This document shows positions 8,983 through 13,838 of a stretch of 22,537 bases of DNA, in pieces (within the stretch, counting starts at the first letter, position 1; each line of letters opens with the position of its first letter). The notes under the pieces are model-generated. The model ran no database searches, was not told the DNA's origin, and saw only the letters and a program-made list of their open reading frames with translations. The DNA is from Patescibacteria group bacterium (lineage in GTDB: Bacteria > Patescibacteriota > Patescibacteriia > Patescibacteriales > UBA12465): assembly GCA_021734825.1 (NCBI GenBank), contig JAIPIE010000004.1, positions 1 through 22,537 of the forward strand, written 5' to 3'. Position numbers and translations under genes: made by a program.

Positions 8983-9630
8983 TTAGCGACGCCAAGGCAT
9001 TTTTAAACCTGTCTTAGCGGGCTTAGTTTTCTTTCTTCTTTCTTCCATCATTTTCTCTGTTGGGGTTCGATTTGGATCAACTGGTTTGCCATACTTATCA
9101 TATTCAACTTTAATTGCATTAATAGGAGCTTTTTTATCTCTCACCTTAATAAATTTAGCCTTTTCTAAATTAAAATAAATTTTACCAGTTTCGGCATCAT
9201 AACCAGTAACCTCTTCACCAATAATTTTATAAAAGGCTTTATTCGCCTTTTTTAAAGCCGTTCTTTCGTCTTGCTCATTATCTAAAATCGCACGATATTC
9301 AACTAAAAATTCATTAACATTTTTAAATAGTTCTTCTTTTTTGTCATCAGCCACCTTGTCAAAATAATCATTCAGCACAGATACAAACCCAAACTTATCA
9401 AATTCAAACTCGTCCTTATTTTTTTCTATACTAGCTTCAACGTTTTCATAAATAGCTGACTCAGCGTCTTCATCAACCACTTCTTTAATAGAAACAAAAG
9501 GTTCTTCATTTCCCTTCGGGCTATTCTTTTTGTTCTCTCTCTGTAAATTCTGGCGATCCCTCTCTTCGTTTTCCTGATTATAGCTATTTTCAGGATGAAC
9601 AGCACCATAAACATTGTTTTCAAAGCCCAT
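8983..9630 (-). CDS. Uncharacterised acidic/basic protein, first gene of the infC operon
   Basis: Not recognised. It is 215 residues with no signal peptide or membrane helix. The first 80 residues are polar and probably disordered, rich in Asn, Glu and Lys. A compact acidic middle (about 75-170, FGFVSVLNDYFDKV through YNAETGK-like FYKIIGEEVTGYDAETGKIYF) is likely helical plus a short beta hairpin. The tail is strongly basic (EKMMEERRKKTKPAKTGLKMPWRR), suggesting contact with RNA or ribosomes. It lies 25 nt upstream of infC under a strong promoter (9668-9696), so its level should follow IF3, L35 and L20. A translation-linked role is a guess from context. Confidence 0.75.
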   Translation of the reverse strand: MGFENNVYGAVHPENSYNQENEERDRQNLQRENKKNSPKGNEEPFVSIKEVVDEDAESAIYENVEASIEKNKDEFEFDKFGFVSVLNDYFDKVADDKKEELFKNVNEFLVEYRAILDNEQDERTALKKANKAFYKIIGEEVTGYDAETGKIYFNLEKAKFIKVRDKKAPINAIKVEYDKYGKPVDPNRTPTEKMMEERRKKTKPAKTGLKMPWRR

Positions 9631-9667
9631 ATAATTAAAATTAAATTTATTAAGCTCTCTTCCTTTG

Positions 9668-9696
9668 TTTATAGCGGAAAATTAGACAAAAGTCAA
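9668..9696 (-). promoter_or_regulatory. Sigma-70-type promoter of the infC operon
   Basis: On the minus strand TTGACT (9696-9691), a 17-nt spacer and TATAAA (9673-9668) lie about 38 nt upstream of the first gene of the operon. It is the only strong promoter seen before the hypothetical gene-infC-rpmI-rplT-secG-SBP series. Confidence 0.65.
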
Positions 9697-9734
9697 ATAA
9701 ATACAGCTTGATTTTATCTAAAAATATTACAAGC

Positions 9735-10046
9735 TTACAATACAGCCAAGCAAATTAAAGCGAGAACGGCAATAAACAACAAACAGGAAATGGTTAAATA
9801 AAAAAGTTTTAATGCTTCCTTTTTAGAATTATCCAGATAAAGAAGTAAGGGTTTGCCTAATATTAAATAACCCGTTATTGTTGCGGAAATCACAAATAAT
9901 AATAAGAAAGTGGCGGCGCCAAACATATCAGAATTACCAGCAAACAATCGGTCCCCGTTTGACACCAGCCAGGCAATAAATATTACATAAACGGAAACTG
10001 CTAACGCGCTCAAGGCGCTACGTACAAATAAGTTTAATTTTTTCAT
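9735..10046 (-). CDS. Small three-helix membrane protein, function unknown
   Basis: Not recognised. It has 103 residues with three predicted membrane helices at about 9-30, 43-64 and 80-102, joined by a short polar loop (SNGDRLFAGNSDMFG) and a charged loop (LDNSKKEALKL). There is no cleavable signal or catalytic motif. The Lys-rich first residues suggest the N-terminus is inside. The ATG start follows an AT-rich stretch with a TATAAT at 10085-10080 but a poor -35. The infC-operon promoter lies between it and the next gene, so it is probably a separate unit. Gene-like length, a coherent hydrophobic pattern and a clean start support a real gene. Confidence 0.65.
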   Translation of the reverse strand: MKKLNLFVRSALSALAVSVYVIFIAWLVSNGDRLFAGNSDMFGAATFLLLFVISATITGYLILGKPLLLYLDNSKKEALKLFYLTISCLLFIAVLALICLAVL

Positions 10047-10275
10047 AATATTAAATATAATTTATTAGTTATTTTATAAATTATAAGGCTAAAAAATCAA
10101 AATGATCACATTTTCTAGATTAAATAAACTCCTCTTATTTAAGATACAACAATATGACAACAAAAAACAGCCCCTTCGGACTATTTCTGTAGTGAGCTCC
10201 AAAGTGGAAGTTAGTCAAACCTGTTTTAAAGTTAAGTTATTAAAAGAAGTTAGAAATATTATTTATAAATAGAAA
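10047..10275. other. Intergenic stretch without a recognised gene
   Basis: No credible coding frame is present. On the minus strand there is a 5-bp hairpin with a GAAG loop followed by six Ts (plus positions 10162-10182), resembling a weak terminator. The left member of an imperfect direct repeat lies at 10202-10220. The rest is AT-rich spacer. Confidence 0.5.
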
Positions 10276-10301
10276 AAATCGCCTTTTTATAAAGGCGATT
10301 T
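10276..10301 (-). terminator. Intrinsic terminator of the pcp-like gene
   Basis: A perfect 11-bp stem (10276-10286 with 10291-10301) built on AAATCGCC/GGCGATTT has a 4-nt loop and continues on the minus strand into a T-rich tract. It lies about 20 nt after the stop codon of the pyroglutamyl-peptidase-like gene. Confidence 0.85.
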
Positions 10302-10322
10302 ACACTGAGTTTTAGGAAAAGA

Positions 10323-10964
10323 TCATTTATAGTGCATGGCAAGAATAGTTAATATATCCTCAACATCATATATTGATATAAGATGTTTTTTCTCGTCAAA
10401 ATCAGAAATTCCTTCAATAGCATGTCGACTGCAAGGTAGGTGTAGATAAATATAAGGAATTGAACAATCTTCTAACTGAATAGCTTGTAATGTTCTAAAC
10501 ATCAAAGCATTGCAACAAAAAGAGTTAGCATCAGTTGATATTTTTGGCTCGTAAGTTATGTTCATCTCTGTAAAGGCAGAAAATATTTTAGGTATATTCC
10601 ATTTATTCAAATCTATGTCCAGTGCCGCTTTGGAGCTCAAGCTATTATCAATAACTCGCCTTTGTTCTGATGGTATACAATATTTGGCATTTTCAACCCA
10701 ATTTACAGCTCGTGATTCAACTCTTAAACCTTTTATATCTGACCCCATTCCTAAAGAAATAATTGCTTTGGCGTTAATTTCTTTTGCCTTAGCAACTATT
10801 TGCTTGCCATAATTTTCTGCACCATTAGAAAAAATTCTAACAGGGAAAATTAAATATTCAAGAGAATAATTTGGTAGTTCTAAAATTTTTCTACTTATAA
10901 TTTCAGTGATATTCTCTTTGTAGACCCCAAATCTTTCAAATCCTGTTATTAAAATTTTATTCAT
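10323..10964 (-). CDS. pcp: Pyroglutamyl-peptidase I-like cysteine peptidase (family C15)
   Basis: C15 peptidases remove N-terminal pyroglutamate from peptides in the cytoplasm. Residue numbers here are from the ATG at 10964 (213 residues, the normal family length). The N-terminal KILITGFERFG corresponds to the family's GFEPFG with Pro replaced by Arg. The triad appears complete: Glu83 in LRVESRAVN, Cys151 in NSFCCN, and His175 in IYLHLP. Sequence between motifs is divergent, so substrate range is uncertain. A TTG two codons upstream would also open the frame, but a textbook Shine-Dalgarno AGGAGGT (10978-10972) lies 7 nt before the ATG and decides for it. It is the only gene in the window with so strong a site and the only one ending in TGA, which suggests foreign origin. 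It has its own terminator. Confidence 0.8.
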   Translation of the reverse strand: MNKILITGFERFGVYKENITEIISRKILELPNYSLEYLIFPVRIFSNGAENYGKQIVAKAKEINAKAIISLGMGSDIKGLRVESRAVNWVENAKYCIPSEQRRVIDNSLSSKAALDIDLNKWNIPKIFSAFTEMNITYEPKISTDANSFCCNALMFRTLQAIQLEDCSIPYIYLHLPCSRHAIEGISDFDEKKHLISIYDVEDILTILAMHYK

Positions 10965-10971
10965 TTTCAAG

Positions 10972-10978
10972 ACCTCCT
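10972..10978 (-). promoter_or_regulatory. Strong Shine-Dalgarno site of the pcp-like gene
   Basis: AGGAGGT on the minus strand lies 7 nt before the ATG at 10964. It fixes the start codon and contrasts with the lack of clear Shine-Dalgarno sites at the neighbouring genes. Confidence 0.85.
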
Positions 10979-11018
10979 ATTATTTATTTGTTAATTTACT
11001 ATTTTATTAATATTAAAT

Positions 11019-11045
11019 ATTATAATAATTTGTCTAATAAATCAA
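11019..11045 (-). promoter_or_regulatory. Tentative promoter of the pcp-like gene
   Basis: TTGATT (11045-11040) and a perfect TATAAT (11024-11019) lie upstream of the gene on the minus strand. The 15-nt spacer is short of optimum; a shifted TAATAT 17 nt away could serve instead. Confidence 0.4.
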
Positions 11046-11103
11046 GGATAATAAGCTGTTAAACACAAGTAGACGTTAGTCAATCTTTTCGTTTTTACCT
11101 AAC

Positions 11104-11132
11104 AAAAACAACCTCATGAAGAGGTTGTTTTT
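11104..11132 (-). terminator. Intrinsic terminator downstream of tRNA-Gly
   Basis: A perfect 12-bp stem (11104-11115 with 11121-11132), AAAAACAACCTC/GAGGTTGTTTTT, has a 5-nt loop. It begins about 10 nt past the tRNA-Gly 3' end and ends in TTTTTGTT on the minus strand. The symmetric A/T arms would also allow it to work on the plus strand. Confidence 0.85.
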
Positions 11133-11141
11133 ATGTGTGTG

Positions 11142-11213
11142 AGCGGGTAACGGGAATCGAACCCGTCTTTCGACCTTGGCAAGGTCGCATAATAGCCACT
11201 ATACGATACCCGC
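11142..11213 (-). tRNA. tRNA-Gly (anticodon GCC)
   Basis: The minus strand folds as a full cloverleaf: acceptor GCGGGTA/TACCCGC, anticodon stem CGACC/GGTCG around the loop TTGCCAA (anticodon GCC), and T arm ACGGG-TTCGATT-CCCGT. The discriminator base is U73, as in bacterial tRNA-Gly. The CCA end is not encoded (CACA follows), so it must be added by the nucleotidyltransferase. A promoter and a terminator flank it, so it appears to be an independent unit. Confidence 0.96.
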
Positions 11214-11226
11214 ATAAGCTATAACT

Positions 11227-11255
11227 TTTATAGCAAAGATTTAAATACTAAACAA
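11227..11255 (-). promoter_or_regulatory. Promoter of tRNA-Gly
   Basis: TTGTTT (11255-11250), a 17-nt spacer and TATAAA (11232-11227) on the minus strand end 14 nt before the tRNA 5' end. A 7-bp inverted repeat GCTATAA/TTATAGC (11218-11234) overlaps the -10 box. Confidence 0.55.
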
Positions 11256-11283
11256 GAGGGTTAAAAAGGCACTTATTCTTAAA

Positions 11284-11308
11284 AAATTCGTGCCGCGGGC
11301 GGGAATCG
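11284..11308. repeat. Partial duplicate of the tRNA-Leu 3' end
   Basis: These 25 nt match 11470-11494 at 24 of 25 positions. The matched stretch is the 3' half of the T loop and T stem, the 3' acceptor strand of tRNA-Leu and about 8 nt beyond it. Identity stops inside the T loop. The two copies are direct repeats 186 nt apart and bracket a GC-rich insert. The 3' end of a tRNA gene is the typical target of tyrosine integrases. Confidence 0.8.
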
Positions 11309-11469
11309 GTCACGGTCGCTAAGTCTCGCTTGCCTGCCTACGCAGCCTGCGCTCACTAAGCGCCCCGACCCGGTCTCGCGATGCGTCGCTTTGCTCCGCA
11401 TATCGCTCCGACTTTCGCTTCCCGACACGAAGCACGCAGGTGCTTCGTTCCCTTGCAAAATTTCTTACG
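11309..11469. other. GC-rich, hairpin-rich insert between tRNA-Leu 3'-end repeats
   Basis: This segment is about 62% GC by hand count over 11311-11460, in sharply AT-rich surroundings. It contains several inverted repeats: GCGCT/AGCGC (11349-11363), ATGCG/CGCAT (11381-11401), a perfect 9-bp ACGAAGCAC/GTGCTTCGT (11427-11448), and AAATTTC/GAAATTT (11458-11475), the last just past tRNA-Leu. TCGCT-type words recur. No coding frame of credible length and composition was found. It could be a miniature mobile element or its remnant, a structured RNA, or a processed tRNA trailer. Confidence 0.6.
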
Positions 11470-11476
11470 AAATTTG

Positions 11477-11560
11477 TGCCGCGGGCGGGAATCGAACCCG
11501 CACTGTATCTCTACAACTGGATTTTAAGTCCAGCGCGTCTACCAGTTCCGCCACCGCGGC
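11477..11560 (-). tRNA. tRNA-Leu (anticodon TAA)
   Basis: The minus strand folds as a class II tRNA of 84 nt: acceptor GCCGCGG/CCGCGGC with A73, D arm with GGTAGACGCG, anticodon stem CTGGA/TCCAG around CTTAAAA (anticodon TAA, reading UUA/UUG), a long variable arm (TTGTAGAGATACAG) and T arm TGCGGG-TTCGATT-CCCGCC. CCA is not encoded. It lies between ssrA and the GC-rich insert; its 3' end is partly duplicated at 11284-11308. Confidence 0.95.
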
Positions 11561-11578
11561 CAAATAAAATATTCATCA

Positions 11579-11629
11579 TTTACACTTTTTTAAAACCATC
11601 TACGCTAGCTGGTTTTAAAAAAATGTAAA
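11579..11629. repeat. 20-bp imperfect hairpin between ssrA and tRNA-Leu
   Basis: Arms 11579-11598 and 11610-11629 pair at 19 of 20 positions around an 11-nt loop containing GCTAGC. Each arm is a T-run/A-run block ending in ACCA/TGGT. On the minus strand it lies 11 nt past the tmRNA 3' end, after a TTTTTT run, and 18 nt before tRNA-Leu. It may stop or process the ssrA transcript, but the tract after the stem is not a classical U run. Confidence 0.6.
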
Positions 11630-11640
11630 CAAAAAACTTG

Positions 11641-12026
11641 TGGAGATGATGGGAGTTGAACCCATGTCTAATAAGCGCTTCTAGATAATTTTACAAAAGT
11701 AGTTTGATTTGTATTTGTCGTTGATGTCATCAAAAATCAAACAAAAGAAACATCAACCACCCTTCATTATCTCGAAAATCCCGAGAAGGGACCGTGATTT
11801 TCAAAGCTTCGATATATAACACCGGGTGGCGGCGCTGAAGCGGCACCGTTCCGATGGCTACGGCTATTTTTTAATTAAGCCATAACAGGAGCGAAACTTG
11901 GAACTTTCCAAGAAAACGCTCTGCCAGTATTTTTGGCAAATATGTTTTAGGTTAATTTTTACGGTGTAACCAAAACCCGTTTTGAATATCTAAAAACGGT
12001 CTTTACTATCGATGCCCGGCATCCCC
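11641..12026 (-). ncRNA. ssrA: Transfer-messenger RNA (tmRNA)
   Basis: Rescues stalled ribosomes together with SmpB by acting as alanyl-tRNA and then as mRNA for a degradation tag. The 386-nt minus-strand RNA begins GGGGATG and ends CATCTCC-A, which pair as the acceptor stem. The T arm ATGGG-TTCAACT-CCCAT is intact. The tag frame appears to start at GCC, which is nucleotide 90, the same place as in E. coli. It reads AKNTGRAFSWKVPSFAPVMA and ends in TAA (11875-11937). The two ends form a one-piece, non-permuted tmRNA. CCA is not encoded. Its 5' end is 2 nt past the smpB stop codon, so maturation from a smpB transcript by RNase P is likely. Confidence 0.93.
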
Positions 12027-12028
12027 TG

Positions 12029-12499
12029 TTATCGTTTTAAAGCCTGTCTCTTTGTTAATGTTCGCAAGTCTCTCTCGATATCTTTCTGTTTTATAGCCTC
12101 TCTTTTATCATATTTTTTCTTACCCTTACCTAAAGCGAATTCCAGTTTTACAAAACTGCGTTTAGTATACATTTTGACGGGAATTAATGTCAAGCCTTTT
12201 TCCCTAGTTTTACCAACTAAGCGCTCAATATCCTTTTTACCCAATAAAAGCTTACGTTCTCTTAGTGGATTATAGTCTGGTAATTTGCCAGCATACTTAT
12301 ATAAAGAAATATGTGTGTTAAGTAGCCAAAGTTCCGGACCATTCGGTCCGGGACGCATGGAAACATAAGAACCACTCAAATTTACATGCCCAGCCTTAGC
12401 CGATTTTGCCTCATGGCCAAACAAAACTATACCAGCCTCATAATTTTCTAAGAGGTCGTAATCAAAACTAGCTCTGCGGTTGTTGGCTAGAGTCGGCAT
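12029..12499 (-). CDS. smpB: SsrA-binding protein SmpB
   Basis: Binds the tRNA-like domain of tmRNA and places it in the A site of stalled ribosomes. It is 156 residues. Conserved segments are YEAGIVLFGHEAKSAKAGHVNLSGSYV, RKLLL, GLTLIPVKMY and the basic C-terminal KGKKKYDKREAIKQKDIERD, which forms the helix that enters the mRNA channel. The position of E. coli His22 (RARHEY) is Phe12 here (RASFDY), and the usual EVKS is EAKS. The ATG at 12499 lies inside the end of tig (32-nt overlap), implying coupled translation. The stop abuts ssrA by 2 nt, so protein and RNA partners are made from the same locus. Confidence 0.96.
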   Translation of the reverse strand: MPTLANNRRASFDYDLLENYEAGIVLFGHEAKSAKAGHVNLSGSYVSMRPGPNGPELWLLNTHISLYKYAGKLPDYNPLRERKLLLGKKDIERLVGKTREKGLTLIPVKMYTKRSFVKLEFALGKGKKKYDKREAIKQKDIERDLRTLTKRQALKR

Positions 12500-13778
12500 A
12501 ATTCCATTCTTTTAATTGAGCCACAACCTGATCGTTAAACATCATATTTTCTATATAACGCTTATATTCAGGGGTCTCAATTTGTTTTAATATTTCCAGT
12601 TTATCCGTATAGTTCTTTTTTAATTCATCTAATTTCTTAACCACGTCATCTGTTTTTACTTCTATCTTTTCTTGCACGCCAACTTCACGAATAATTAAAG
12701 CTGTCTTAATACGTTTCACCGCATTAGGCAACATTTCCATTCTTAATTCAGGTTTTGTTTTTTGTAAATGCTTTAAATAATCTTCAAAATTACCACCCTG
12801 AGCCGTAACATTTCGTTCCAATTCCACCATCATATTATCTGCCTCACTTTCAAGTAGGGTTTCCGGAATATCACCAAACTTAGCTTTATCAGCAATTGCC
12901 TCCAACATTTTTAATTCTGATTTTACATCTGCTTGACGCTCTCTATCCGCTAAAATATTTTTCCGAATTGCATCTTTTAAATCCACTAAATCCTTAAACT
13001 GCATTTCTTTGGCCAACTCATCATTCAACTCCGGCAATTCTCTGTTGAAAACATTAGTAGCGGTAACAGAAAATTCTACCATTTTACCAGCTAATTGAGC
13101 TTGGTGGTGATCCTTAGGATAAGCTAATTTAAATTCTCTCTTTTCGCCCGTCTTCATTCCTTCTACCTTTTCATCAAAACCAGGCACCATATACTCTTTG
13201 CCTAAAATAACATTAACATCATGAGCATGCCCCTCTTCAATTTGCACTTTATCTAAACTCAAATGGATATTTAAAACAATTTTATCACCTTTTTTTGCTC
13301 CTTCTGTGCTAGCCGTTTCTTTCACGCGCATTTCCAAAATTTCATTAAGTGTTTTGCTAACATCCTCATCACTGACCGCTGGTTTTTCTTGAACGATCTT
13401 TAAATCTTTATAGGCTCCCAAAGTAATAGTTGGTAATAATGAGATAGTGACTTTATATTCCAAAGGATTCTCTGGCGCGAGTTTACTGATTTCTACTTTT
13501 GGCTGTCCGACTGGCTGTCTATCTGGCAATTCCTTTTTTAAAATATCATCAATAGTTTTACGAATAGCAATGTGAGCCGATTCTTCTAAAATACTAATCT
13601 CACCGACCTTTTTCTTTAAAATATCATAAGGAACCTTGCCGGCACGAAAACCTTCAATCTTTGTATGCTCGGAAATATGTTTCGTTCCTTCTTCAATATA
13701 TGGCTTAAATTCACCAAATTCTAATTCAACCGTTAATTCCACTTGTGATTTTTCTAAGTCTTTTTTAGTAATTTTCAT
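12468..13778 (-). CDS. tig: Trigger factor (ribosome-associated chaperone)
   Basis: Binds at the ribosome exit tunnel and shields new chains. It is 436 residues, the usual length. The ribosome-docking signature is GFRAGKVP (43-50; usual GFRKGKVP). The FKBP-type isomerase domain lies at about 160-250 (GDKIVLNIHLSL through AGKMVEFSVTATNV). The rest forms the helical chaperone arms. The ATG start is preceded by a 60-nt gap after hppA is considered upstream. It ends in TAG (12468-12470) and overlaps smpB by 32 nt. It is unusual that clpP/clpX do not follow, as they often do elsewhere; smpB takes that place. Confidence 0.95.
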   Translation of the reverse strand: MKITKKDLEKSQVELTVELEFGEFKPYIEEGTKHISEHTKIEGFRAGKVPYDILKKKVGEISILEESAHIAIRKTIDDILKKELPDRQPVGQPKVEISKLAPENPLEYKVTISLLPTITLGAYKDLKIVQEKPAVSDEDVSKTLNEILEMRVKETASTEGAKKGDKIVLNIHLSLDKVQIEEGHAHDVNVILGKEYMVPGFDEKVEGMKTGEKREFKLAYPKDHHQAQLAGKMVEFSVTATNVFNRELPELNDELAKEMQFKDLVDLKDAIRKNILADRERQADVKSELKMLEAIADKAKFGDIPETLLESEADNMMVELERNVTAQGGNFEDYLKHLQKTKPELRMEMLPNAVKRIKTALIIREVGVQEKIEVKTDDVVKKLDELKKNYTDKLEILKQIETPEYKRYIENMMFNDQVVAQLKEWNYADSSQQPQS

Positions 13779-13838
13779 AATTCTTTGACAATTAGAAGCG
13801 AGCCTTTTATGGGCCGCCTATTTTTCAAATCAACAAAA

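Noticed and set aside
9631..9734. L20-type leader riboregulator upstream of infC as in Firmicutes
   Set aside because: The operon begins with an unrelated gene and the leader is only about 30 nt long, too short for the known structure.
10154..10192. Short plus-strand frame of 12 codons starting at ATG 10154
   Set aside because: Too short, no ribosome site, and it overlaps a minus-strand hairpin with a T run. Nothing supports a leader peptide.
10323..10325. Possible recoding of TGA as sense (as in Gracilibacteria/Absconditabacteria), prompted by near absence of TGA stops
   Set aside because: Read-through at the pcp stop would add only a short tail leading into its terminator, and no gene in the window needs in-frame TGA to be complete. 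Rarity of TGA fits AT-rich stop preference.
11440..11628. A 62-codon plus-strand open frame across the tRNA-Leu region
   Set aside because: It runs antisense through the tRNA gene and the A/T hairpin. Its translation is the common false ORF opposite tRNA genes.
12000..12275. Plus-strand open frame antisense to smpB
   Set aside because: It is a shadow of the conserved smpB frame with no ribosome site or recognisable protein pattern.
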